From Aerosticca soli (lineage in GTDB: Bacteria > Pseudomonadota > Gammaproteobacteria > Xanthomonadales > Rhodanobacteraceae), in NCBI RefSeq assembly GCF_003967035.1, contig NZ_AP018560.1:395001-459000 (forward strand): 64,000 nucleotides of DNA, in the 5' to 3' direction. Positions 54,038 to 61,858 of this stretch are shown one piece after another. Every line of letters begins with the position of its first letter. Within the stretch, counting starts at the first letter, position 1. The position numbers were made by a program, and so were the translations under genes. The notes beneath the pieces were generated by a model, which searched no databases, was not told where the DNA came from, and saw only the letters and a list, made by a program, of their open reading frames with translations.

Positions 54038-55439
54038 GCGGCTGCTCGGCTCGATCCGCGCGCGATTGCTGTTGTTCCTGTGCGGCGGACTGGGGCTCTT
54101 GATGCTCGGCCTGTTCGCGCTGCTCGACTATGCGATCGACCGGCAGATCTACGGTCGCCTGGACCGTGTCCTGCTGGAGCGGGCCCATGACATCGCCCGA
54201 TCGCTGGAAGCCCAACCCGGCGTGGTCGCGCTGACCCGGCTCGGCGTCTTGCAGCCATCGGCCGCAAGTACCGGCCACGGTGAGTTTTTCGAGGTGCGCG
54301 ACGCCGCGGGCCGGGTGTTGCTGGGTTCGCCTGCCGCCGGCGGTGCGGCGCTGACGGCGGCGCCGGCGGCGGTGAGCGCCAACGCGCCGTATTTCTTCGA
54401 CCTGCGCCTGCCCGACGGACACCACGGCCGCGCGGTCGCCCTGCGCATGGATCTGCCCGGCGGCGCGAGCCACGAGGCCACCCTGATCGTCGCCCAGGAG
54501 CGCGAATTCGCCGACGAACTGGAAGGTCGGGTGCACGTCGCGCTGGTCGTCGGCGCCTTCGGCGCGGGCACGCTCGCCGCCTTGCTCGCGGTGCTCGCGG
54601 TGCGCGGTGGCTTGCGTCCGCTGATCGACTTCGGCCACAATGCCACGACGGGCGCGGCGGTGTTTGCGCAGGCCTTGCCGGTGGCGCGCATGCCGCGCGA
54701 GCTCAAGCCCTTTGCTCGGCGCCTCAATAGCGCGCTGGAAGGGCTCGAGCAGGCGCTCATGCGCGAGCGCCGCTTCGCCCGCGATGTCGCCCATGAGCTG
54801 CGCACGCCGCTGGCCGAACTCAAGATGGCCACCGAGCTCGCCCGGCGCGATGCCGAGGATCCGGCGCCGCTCGACGATGCGCTGACGGCGATCGAACGCA
54901 TGCGCCGCTGCATCGACGCCCTGCTCGCCCTCTCGCGCTACGAGGCGGGGCTGGATTCGCCGCAGGCCGAGCCGCTCGAGTTGGCCGCCAAGGTGCGCCA
55001 GTCGCTCGCCGGCGCCGGCAGCCTCATCGCGCGGCGCGGGCTCGACGTCGCGGCCGCCTTGCCGGAGGAATGCTGGGTGAGCACCGACCCGGCCCTGCTC
55101 GAGCGCATCCTCGACAACCTGCTGCTGAACGCCGCCGAATACGCCCCGCCCCACGGCCGCCTGTGCGTGCTGCTGGAGCCGGATGCGGACGGTTGGCGGC
55201 TGCGCATCGGCAATCCCGCGCCCGAGCTCGATGCCGAGGACCTGGCCCATCTGGGCGAGCGTTTCTGGCGCAAGTCGGCCGCGCGCGAGGCCAGCCGGCA
55301 CGGCGGGCTGGGCCTGGCCCTGGCGCGCACGCTGGCCGGCGTGCTCGGCCTCGAACTCACCTTCGTCTTGGAGGACGGCATGCTGTGGGCCCGCCTGGCG
55401 CGGCTGCGCGGGATCGCCACGGAAGCGCCTTCCGTTTAA
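54021..55439 (+). CDS. Sensor histidine kinase of the metal-efflux operon
   Basis: A 472-residue membrane kinase with two transmembrane helices (about 15-35 and 170-195, flanking a periplasmic sensor domain of some 135 residues), a short HAMP-like linker, and a catalytic core with H258 in DVAHELRTPLAELK. The N box is ILDNLLLNAAEYA and the G box is HGGLGLALARTL. It should phosphorylate the regulator encoded just upstream. The sensor domain contains no obvious metal cluster of His or Cys. Control of the following efflux genes is inferred from adjacency. Confidence 0.9.
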   Translation: MSWPSERLLGSIRARLLLFLCGGLGLLMLGLFALLDYAIDRQIYGRLDRVLLERAHDIARSLEAQPGVVALTRLGVLQPSAASTGHGEFFEVRDAAGRVLLGSPAAGGAALTAAPAAVSANAPYFFDLRLPDGHHGRAVALRMDLPGGASHEATLIVAQEREFADELEGRVHVALVVGAFGAGTLAALLAVLAVRGGLRPLIDFGHNATTGAAVFAQALPVARMPRELKPFARRLNSALEGLEQALMRERRFARDVAHELRTPLAELKMATELARRDAEDPAPLDDALTAIERMRRCIDALLALSRYEAGLDSPQAEPLELAAKVRQSLAGAGSLIARRGLDVAAALPEECWVSTDPALLERILDNLLLNAAEYAPPHGRLCVLLEPDADGWRLRIGNPAPELDAEDLAHLGERFWRKSAAREASRHGGLGLALARTLAGVLGLELTFVLEDGMLWARLARLRGIATEAPSV

Positions 55440-55475
55440 GCCGGTCCAAAGCCGGCCGCTGCAAAACTTGACGGT

Positions 55476-56534
55476 ATGAGCCAAACCACCTTGAAAGCCT
55501 TGCGGCACGGGCTGCTGTGCCTGCTTCTGTCGGCGCCGGCGGTGTCCGCGCAGCAATGGGTGCTGACGCCGGCGCAACGCCAGGCGCTCGGCATCGAGCT
55601 CGGCCCGGCCAAGGCCGCCGAGGGTCTGCCGCTCGACGGCCTGCCGGCGCGGGTCATGATCGCCCCGGACGCCGCCGCCGTGGTCACCGTGCCGTTTGCC
55701 GGCGTGGTGGCGCAGGTGCTGGTGCGGGAAGGCGCCACGGTCCGCCACGGCGAGCCGCTGGCGCGGCTGCAGAGCCGCGAGGCGATGAGCCTGGCCGCCG
55801 ATCTCGCCGCCGCGCGCAGTCAGCAGCGGGTGGCCGCCGCCCAGGCCGCGCGCGATCGCGCCCTGCTCGCCGAGGGCATCATTCCCGCCGCCCGTGCGCA
55901 GGCCTCCGCGGCCCAGGCCGAGGCCGCCGCCGCGCGCTGGCGGGAACTCGAGACCGCCGCCGCGCTGGCGCCGCCGGCCGCCGGCGCGCCGGGGCTGTAC
56001 GAGCTGCGTGCGCCGGTCGACGGGCGGGTGATCGAGCGCACGCTGCTGCCCGGCGCCGCGGTCGAGCCGCTCGCCAAGGCTTTCGTGATCGCCCGCGGCA
56101 GCCAGGTGCTGGTCGAGCTGCGCGTGCCGGCCCGCCATGCGGCGGCGCTGCGGCCGGGCCTCGTCGTGCGCCTGGCCGACGGTCACCAGGGGCGCCTGGT
56201 CGAGGCCGCCGGTGCGGTCGATCCGGGCAGCCAGAGCGTGCCGGCGCGGGCGATCTTCACCGATGCGCCGCTGTTGCCCGGCCAGCAGCTCGCCGTCACC
56301 CTGTGGCTGCCGGCGCCGAGCGGCGCGGTGATGGTGCCGACTTCGGCATTGGCCGAGCGCGAGGGCGGCAACGTGGTGTTCGTCGCCGATAACCGCGGCT
56401 TTTCCGCGGTGCCGGTGCGTATCCTCGCGCAGACCGTCGCCGGCCAGAGCGTGGTCACCGGCGTGCAGTCCGGTGCCACCGTGGTGGTCGCCGGGGCCGG
56501 CGCACTGAGCGCGCTGCCGGCCGCGGGGCACTAA
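55476..56534 (+). CDS. RND periplasmic adaptor for heavy-metal efflux (CzcB/CusB-like)
   Basis: A 352-residue adaptor with signal sequence (LLCLLLSAPAVSA). The lipoyl halves are VVTVPFAGVVAQVLVREGATVRHGEPLARLQS and YELRAPVDGRVIERTLLPGAAVEPLAKAF, described in two parts; a coiled-coil hairpin of Ala/Gln lies between them (about residues 95-150). The beta-barrel part ends in MVPTSALAEREGGNVVF. It joins the inner-membrane pump encoded 4 bp downstream to the outer-membrane factor. No extra metal-binding N-domain of Cys, His or Met is visible. Confidence 0.87.
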   Translation: MSQTTLKALRHGLLCLLLSAPAVSAQQWVLTPAQRQALGIELGPAKAAEGLPLDGLPARVMIAPDAAAVVTVPFAGVVAQVLVREGATVRHGEPLARLQSREAMSLAADLAAARSQQRVAAAQAARDRALLAEGIIPAARAQASAAQAEAAAARWRELETAAALAPPAAGAPGLYELRAPVDGRVIERTLLPGAAVEPLAKAFVIARGSQVLVELRVPARHAAALRPGLVVRLADGHQGRLVEAAGAVDPGSQSVPARAIFTDAPLLPGQQLAVTLWLPAPSGAVMVPTSALAEREGGNVVFVADNRGFSAVPVRILAQTVAGQSVVTGVQSGATVVVAGAGALSALPAAGH

Positions 56535-56538
56535 AGCC

Positions 56539-59500
56539 ATGCTGGGCCGACTGGTCGAACTGTCCCTCTCGCAGCGCCTGATGGTGTTGCTGGTGGCGCT
56601 CGCCGCCATCGGCGCGGGCGTGTGGTCCTATCTGCAGCTGCCGATCGACGCTTATCCCGACATCGCACCGGCCCAGGTCAAGCTGATCCTGAAGGCGCCG
56701 GGGATGACGCCCGAGGAAGTCGAGACGCGCGTGGTGACGCCGCTGGAAATGGAGCTGCTCGGCATTCCGCACGCGGTGATGCTGCGTTCCACCGCCAAGT
56801 ACGGCATCGCCGACGTCACCCTCGACTTCACCGACGGCACCGACATCTACTGGGCGCGCCAGCAGGTCGCCGAGCGCTATGCCGCCGCCGCCGACCAGCT
56901 GCCGCCGGATCTGGCGGGCGGGCTCGCGCCGATCGCGACGCCGCTGTCGGACATGTTCATGTTCACCCTGGAGGGCGGCAACCTCACCCTGGCCGAACGG
57001 CGCACGCTGCTCGACTGGACCCTCCGCCCGGCGCTGCGCACCATCCCCGGCGTGGCCGATCTCAACGCGCTGGGCGGGCAGGTGCGCAGCTTCGTGGTCG
57101 AGCCCGACCCGGTGCGGCTGGCCGCGGCCGGCCTGCGCATCGCCGACCTGAGCGACGCGCTCGCCCGCAACAACCGCAACGACGGCGCCGGCCGCCTGCG
57201 CCAGGGCGACGATGCGCTGATCGTGCGGGTCGAAGGCGCGGTGCGCACGCTGGACGATCTGCGCCGGGTGGTGGTGGCGCGTCGCGACGGCGTGCCGATC
57301 CAGGTCGCCGACGTGGCCGAAGTGCGCTACGGCAGCCTGACCCGCTACGGTGCCGTCACCCGCGACGGCAACGGCGAGGCGGTGGAGGGCCTGGTGGTCG
57401 GCCTGCGTGGTGCCGATGCCTCCAAGGTGGTGACCCAGGTGCGCGCCAAGCTCGCCCAGCTGGCGTCCGCGCTGCCGCCCGGCGTGCGGGTGGAGGTGTT
57501 CTACGACCGCAGCACGCTGATCGAACGCGCGGTCGGCACGGTCAAGGAGGCGCTGCTCGAGGCCGTGGTGCTGGTAGTGGTGTTGCTGCTGCTGTTCCTG
57601 GGCGATGCGCGCGCCGCGCTGGTGGTCGCGCTGACCCTGCCGATGGCCGCGCTGCTCACTTTCCTGCTGATGCACCTGGTCGGCATGAGCGCCAATCTGA
57701 TGAGTCTGAGCGGGCTGGCCATCGCCATCGGCATGCTGGTCGATGGCGCGGTGGTGGTGGTGGAAAACGCGGTGACCCGGCTGGCTCCGCAGGCGGGCGA
57801 GGGCGTCGAGCTGCCGCGGCTCAACCGCATCTACCGCGCGGTGCTCGAAGTGGCCACGCCGGTGGTTGCCGGGGTGGTCATCATCTGCCTGGTGTTCCTG
57901 CCGCTGCTCACCCTGGAGGGGCTGGAAGGCAAGCTGTTCGGACCGGTCGCGCTCACCATCGTGTTCGCGCTCGCCGCCTCGCTGCTGCTCGCGGTGACGC
58001 TGATCCCGGTGCTGTGCTCGCTCCTGCTGCGCGAGCGCGCGCATCGCGAGCCGTGGCTGATGCGCCAGCTCGAGCGCGGCTACCGGCCGCTGCTCGACGC
58101 CGCGCTCGCCCATGGCCGGCTGATGATCGTGGTGGCCGGCGTGGCGCTGGCGCTGGGCGTGCTGGCCTACCTGGGGAGCGGCAAGACCTTCATGCCGACC
58201 ATGGACGAGGGCGATCTGCTGATCCAGCTGGTCAAGCGTCCCTCGGTGAGCCTGGCCGCCTCGCGCGACCAGGACCTCGCCATCGAGCGGGCGATCCGCG
58301 CGCGTCTGCCCGAGGTCGAGCACGTGGTCGCCCGGCTGGGTTCGGACGAGCTCGGCCTCGACCCGATGGGCCTCAACGAGACCGACATGTTCCTCAAGCT
58401 CAAGCCGCGCGCGCAGTGGCGCGTGCCCGAGCGCGGCTGGCTGGAGGATCAGCTGCGCGCGGTGATGCAGGACTTCCCCGGCATCGATTACGGCTTCACC
58501 CAGCCGATCGAGATGCGGGTGTCGGAAATGCTCACCGGCAGCCGCGGCGATGTCGCGGTCAAGGTGTTCGGCACCGAGCTGGCCACTATCAACCGCCTCG
58601 CCAACCACATCGCCGCGATCATCGAACGCACCCGCGGCAGCCAGGACGTGATCGCGCAGACCCAGGAGGGCGTGCGTTATCTCGGCGTGCGCCTCGACCG
58701 CGCCGCGGCAGGCCGCTACGGGCTGGATGTCACCGAAGTCCAGGACGAACTGCGTGGCGTGCTCGAGGGCCGTCAGGCCGGCGTCGTGATCGAGGAGCAG
58801 CGGCGCACGCCGGTACTGGTGCGCGCCCCTTCGAGCTGGGGCGAGACCCCCGAACTGCTCGCCCGGCTCGAGCTCGCGCGCGGGGATGGCATGGGCACGG
58901 TGCCGCTGGACGCCGTGGCCGCGCTGGCGCCGACCAGCGGGCCGATGCAGGTGCGGCGCGAGAACGGCTCGCGCTTCGCCCTGGTGCAGGCCAACGTGAG
59001 CGGGCGCGATCTGGTCGGCTTCGTCGAGGAGGCCCGCGCGGCGGTCGAGCGCGAGGTCCACCTGCCGGCTGGCTACAGCGTCACCTGGGGCGGCCAGTTC
59101 GAGAACCAGCAGCGTGCGGCGGCGCGGCTGGCCGTGGTGGTGCCGATCGCGCTCGGCCTGATCTTCCTGGTCCTGTTCATGAGCTTCGGCTCGCTGCGCC
59201 AGGCCCTGCTCATCCTGTGCAACGTGCCGTTCGCGCTGGTCGGCGGCATCGTCGCCCTGTGGCTGTCGCGCGAGTACCTGTCGGTGCCGGCCTCGGTCGG
59301 CTTCATCGCCCTGCTCGGCATTGCCGTGCTCAACGGCGTGGTGCTGGTCACCTACTTCAACCAACTGCGTGCGCAGGGACTGGCACTGGACGAGGCCGTC
59401 CGCCACGGCGCGCAGCGGCGCCTGCGGCCGGTGCTGATGACCGCCTCGATCACCGCGCTCGGCTTGGTGCCGCTGTTGTTTGCCAGCGGCCCGGGGGCGG

Positions 59501-59616
59501 AGATCCAGCGGCCGCTCGCCATCGTCGTCATCGGCGGGCTGGTGAGCTCGACCGCATTGACCTTGCTGCTGCTGCCGGTGCTGTTCCGCCGCTTCGGCGA
59601 GGAGAGGGCAGGATGA
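56539..59616 (+). CDS. Heavy-metal RND efflux pump, CzcA/CusA family
   Basis: A 1025-residue HME-type RND pump with twelve helices and two porter loops. The proton-relay helix reads AIAIGMLVDGAVVVVENAV. Divalent-cation CzcA pumps have an Asp-Phe-Gly in the first half of this motif; here it is Ala-Ile-Gly, closer to copper/silver CusA or less studied HME pumps, so the metal is uncertain. The C-terminal half has GIAVLNGVVLVTYFNQL and an HGAQRRLRPVLMT motif. It is 4 bp from its adaptor and its stop overlaps the DUF3240 gene. Export of a metal cation or chelate through the TolC-type partner is expected. Confidence 0.9.
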   Translation: MLGRLVELSLSQRLMVLLVALAAIGAGVWSYLQLPIDAYPDIAPAQVKLILKAPGMTPEEVETRVVTPLEMELLGIPHAVMLRSTAKYGIADVTLDFTDGTDIYWARQQVAERYAAAADQLPPDLAGGLAPIATPLSDMFMFTLEGGNLTLAERRTLLDWTLRPALRTIPGVADLNALGGQVRSFVVEPDPVRLAAAGLRIADLSDALARNNRNDGAGRLRQGDDALIVRVEGAVRTLDDLRRVVVARRDGVPIQVADVAEVRYGSLTRYGAVTRDGNGEAVEGLVVGLRGADASKVVTQVRAKLAQLASALPPGVRVEVFYDRSTLIERAVGTVKEALLEAVVLVVVLLLLFLGDARAALVVALTLPMAALLTFLLMHLVGMSANLMSLSGLAIAIGMLVDGAVVVVENAVTRLAPQAGEGVELPRLNRIYRAVLEVATPVVAGVVIICLVFLPLLTLEGLEGKLFGPVALTIVFALAASLLLAVTLIPVLCSLLLRERAHREPWLMRQLERGYRPLLDAALAHGRLMIVVAGVALALGVLAYLGSGKTFMPTMDEGDLLIQLVKRPSVSLAASRDQDLAIERAIRARLPEVEHVVARLGSDELGLDPMGLNETDMFLKLKPRAQWRVPERGWLEDQLRAVMQDFPGIDYGFTQPIEMRVSEMLTGSRGDVAVKVFGTELATINRLANHIAAIIERTRGSQDVIAQTQEGVRYLGVRLDRAAAGRYGLDVTEVQDELRGVLEGRQAGVVIEEQRRTPVLVRAPSSWGETPELLARLELARGDGMGTVPLDAVAALAPTSGPMQVRRENGSRFALVQANVSGRDLVGFVEEARAAVEREVHLPAGYSVTWGGQFENQQRAAARLAVVVPIALGLIFLVLFMSFGSLRQALLILCNVPFALVGGIVALWLSREYLSVPASVGFIALLGIAVLNGVVLVTYFNQLRAQGLALDEAVRHGAQRRLRPVLMTASITALGLVPLLFASGPGAEIQRPLAIVVIGGLVSSTALTLLLLPVLFRRFGEERAG

Positions 59617-59921
59617 TGTCCGCCGCATACCAACGCCTCACCCTGGTCGCCCCGCGCGAGCTGGAGGAAGCGCTCGTCGAGACTCTGCTGGAGCTGACCT
59701 CGACCGGGTTCACCGCGATCAATGTCGCGGGGCATGGCGAGGGGTTCGACCAGGCCGGTATCCGCGAGCGCGTGCGCGGGCGTGTCGACCGGCTGATGCT
59801 GTGGCTGCTGCTGCCCGACGGGCAGGCCGACCGCGTGCTGGCCGAAGTCGAGAAACGCCTGCCGCACAGCCGTATCGTCTGGTGGCTGGAGCCGGTCCAG
59901 GCCCGCGGGAGGCTGGCGTGA
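59613..59921 (+). CDS. DUF3240 small protein of the efflux operon
   Basis: A 102-residue soluble protein (LTLVAPRELEEALVETLLELTSTGFTAIN, described here in short) with a PII-like ferredoxin fold pattern of strand, helix, strand. It matches DUF3240, found next to heavy-metal RND pumps. Two ATGs in tandem (59613 and 59616) are both possible; the first overlaps the pump stop by 4 bases. It ends in a 4-base overlap with the outer-membrane factor gene, so all four genes are coupled. A role in metal sensing or pump control is only inferred. Confidence 0.75.
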   Translation: MMSAAYQRLTLVAPRELEEALVETLLELTSTGFTAINVAGHGEGFDQAGIRERVRGRVDRLMLWLLLPDGQADRVLAEVEKRLPHSRIVWWLEPVQARGRLA

Positions 59922-61219
59922 GACGGCTCGGCTGCATATTCGCGTTGATCTGTCTGCCGGTCTTCGCGCAGACCGGTGCCGACACCAGCCTGCCGCCGCG
60001 CGAGCTCGTGCTCGATGCGATCGAGTCCGCGCCCGAGGTGCGTGCCGCCGAAGCCGGCGTGGCCCGCGCCGAGGCCGAGGAACGCATGCGCCGCGCAGGC
60101 CCGCACGAGGCCCAGTTCACCGTCATCCCGCAACGGCGCCGGGTCGACCAGGAGGGTCGCTACCACGAATGGGAGGTCGATCTTTCACGCGGCGTGCGCT
60201 GGCCCGGCAAGGCCCGGCTCGACCGCGAGATCGGCGCGACCGGCCGCGAAGCGGCGCAGCTGATGCTGGAGGACGCCCACCATGCCGCCGCGCGCCGTCT
60301 GCTGGCGTTGTGGACGGACTGGCAGCGCGCCGCCGCCGCCACCGCGTTGCGCCAGCAGCAGGCGCAGCTCTGGCAGCAGGAACTCGCCAGCGTGGATCGG
60401 CGGGTGGCCTTGGGCGACGCCGCCCAGCGCGATCGACTGGCCGTGGACGCCGCGCTGGCGCAGGCCCAGGTCGCCGTGCTCCAGGCCCAGGCCGAGGAAA
60501 CCCGTGCCCGCCTTGCCCTGCAGGCGCAGTTCCCGGGACTGCCGCTGCCCGCCCAGGTGCGCTTGCCGCCGCAGCCGGATCCGCTGCCGGGACAGGATGC
60601 GCACTGGCAGGCGCTGATCGTGGCGCGCAGCCATGAAATCGGCGCGGCCGATGCCCGTGCGCGGCAGAAGGACGCCGAAGCCCGGCGCGCGCAGGCCGAT
60701 CGCACGCCCGATCCCGTCCTCGGCCTGCGCATGCTCGACGAGCGCGGCGGCCGCGAACACACGCTGGGCGTGACCATGACCATCCCCTTCGGCATTGCCT
60801 ACCGCGGCGCCGCCGCCGCGGCTGCCGGCGCCGACGCGATGGCCGCCGCCGCCGACCTTGCCATCACCCGCCGCGACATCGAGGAGGGCGCGCACCAGGT
60901 GGTCGCCGCGGCGCGCGCGGCATTCGCGGTCTGGCAGCGTCAGCGCGAGGCGCGCGATGCCGCCGAGACCAGCGCGGCCAAGACCGAGCGTGCCTATGCG
61001 CTCGGCGAACTCGGCCTGGTCGACGTGCTCGCCGCGCGCCGCTTGGCCGAAGACAGTGCGCTTGCCGAGCAGCGCGCGCTGCTCGACGCCATCGAGGCGG
61101 TCACCCGTGTCCAGGTGGACGCACACGAGGTGTGGCACGCCCACGCGCCGGGCGATACCGACGAGGATGCCCCCGTCCGGCCCGGCCAGCCGGCGCTGCC
61201 GACCGTCGGCGGCGGCTGA
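59918..61219 (+). CDS. Outer-membrane efflux channel, TolC/CzcC family
   Basis: A 433-residue outer-membrane factor starting at GTG in a 4-base overlap. A short signal peptide (CIFALICLPVFAQ) is followed by two repeated halves rich in long alpha helices with Ala, Glu and Arg, and by RDRLAVDAALAQAQVAVLQAQAEETRARLALQ-type coiled coil around residues 170-205, given in part. The barrel strands carry PDPVLGLRMLDERGGREHTLGV. It completes the tripartite pump with the adaptor and the RND protein. The C-terminal 30 residues are Asp/Pro-rich and variable. Confidence 0.88.
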   Translation: MRRLGCIFALICLPVFAQTGADTSLPPRELVLDAIESAPEVRAAEAGVARAEAEERMRRAGPHEAQFTVIPQRRRVDQEGRYHEWEVDLSRGVRWPGKARLDREIGATGREAAQLMLEDAHHAAARRLLALWTDWQRAAAATALRQQQAQLWQQELASVDRRVALGDAAQRDRLAVDAALAQAQVAVLQAQAEETRARLALQAQFPGLPLPAQVRLPPQPDPLPGQDAHWQALIVARSHEIGAADARARQKDAEARRAQADRTPDPVLGLRMLDERGGREHTLGVTMTIPFGIAYRGAAAAAAGADAMAAAADLAITRRDIEEGAHQVVAAARAAFAVWQRQREARDAAETSAAKTERAYALGELGLVDVLAARRLAEDSALAEQRALLDAIEAVTRVQVDAHEVWHAHAPGDTDEDAPVRPGQPALPTVGGG

Positions 61220-61269
61220 ACGACGGCCCGTCGCCAGCATCCAGCACGCGCGAATCAGCCTGGGAGCGG

Positions 61270-61299
61270 TTGACACTTGCGCGTCGCAGCACGAAAATG
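61270..61299 (+). promoter_or_regulatory. Candidate promoter for the mgtA leader
   Basis: A perfect TTGACA hexamer at 61270-61275 is followed 18 bases later by an AT-rich AAAATG at 61294-61299, a weak match to the -10 box. It would start transcription at about 61305, upstream of the structured leader. The weak -10 keeps the call tentative. Confidence 0.3.
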
Positions 61300-61306
61300 C
61301 GCGACG

Positions 61307-61332
61307 CCCCGCGGCGCACTTTTGCCGCGGGG
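61307..61332 (+). terminator. Hairpin after the efflux operon
   Basis: A perfect 9-bp stem, CCCCGCGGC with GCCGCGGGG, and an 8-base loop (GCACTTTT). It lies 87 bp after the outer-membrane factor stop. It has no T run after it, so it may end the efflux operon weakly or be the first element of the leader RNA. A second 7-bp inverted repeat (GCGTCGC at 61281 with GCGACGC at 61301) overlaps it. Confidence 0.45.
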
Positions 61333-61368
61333 TCTCGTCCGACCAAACCAAGGCATATGGACACCTAC

Positions 61369-61520
61369 CCTAGTCGCAACGCCGCCATCCGCGAGCATCG
61401 GATGACGGCGTCGCCGGAACCATCGAACGCCTGCGGCGACCGCCTGCGGTCGGCCGGCGCCTTCCTCGACTAGGAAGCCCGGCCACCCAAAGACGGCGCT
61501 CAAGGCACCGTCTTTAGGAG
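61369..61520 (+). ncRNA. Structured 5' leader, candidate metal riboswitch for mgtA
   Basis: An apparent three-way-junction RNA upstream of a short gene and mgtA. P1 is a perfect 8-bp pair (CCTAGTCG 61369-61376 with CGACTAGG 61467-61474). P2 is CGCCG-C-CATCCG with CGGATG-A-CGGCG (61380-61410). P3 is CGCCGG 61412-61417 with CCGGCG 61454-61459, containing a sub-hairpin GACCG/CGGTC (61438-61451). Next comes an 8-bp stem, AAAGACGG 61489-61496 with CCGTCTTT 61508-61515, directly abutting the AGGAG ribosome site (61516-61520), an arrangement that could mask or free the site. It does not look like the M-box or the enterobacterial mgtA leader. All pairing was found by eye. Confidence 0.6.
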
Positions 61521-61528
61521 CTGGGCTT

Positions 61529-61702
61529 ATGAAACTCCTGCGCGATCTCCTTCGCCTGCACCTGCTGCGCCGCCGGACCGTGCGTCGCGAATGGACCATC
61601 ACCGTGCCGGCGCCGCTCGAGCGGACGCATCCGGCCGAATCGCTCTCCCGTCGGCATCACCACGAGCCCGTGCTGACGGTCGTCCAGCGCCGGGCAGCCT
61701 GA
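61529..61702 (+). CDS. 57-residue basic leader protein upstream of mgtA
   Basis: A 57-residue frame with AGGAG 8 bases before its ATG. It is strongly basic: MKLLRDLLRLHLLRRRTVR opens an amphipathic Arg/Leu helix, followed by a Pro-rich middle and RRHHHEP. There is no clear transmembrane segment. It lies between a candidate riboswitch and mgtA, the place where small regulatory or leader peptides occur in Mg transport operons. I do not recognise the family. Its Arg/Leu-rich start and histidine cluster could sense metal or affect translation, but this is conjecture. Confidence 0.6.
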   Translation: MKLLRDLLRLHLLRRRTVRREWTITVPAPLERTHPAESLSRRHHHEPVLTVVQRRAA

Positions 61703-61858
61703 AAGCTCGCCGTCATGGCCGGGTGCTATCTCTGCCCGGCTTGGCGCTGACGTCATTCCTCCTGCCGCACCAGGCCGGTGCGGCGCCCCAGCGCAAGCCT
61801 GCGTGCCGGACATGCCGCGTGTCCGGCCGGTCCCTCTCTGCCCAAGAGTCCTGCCGCG

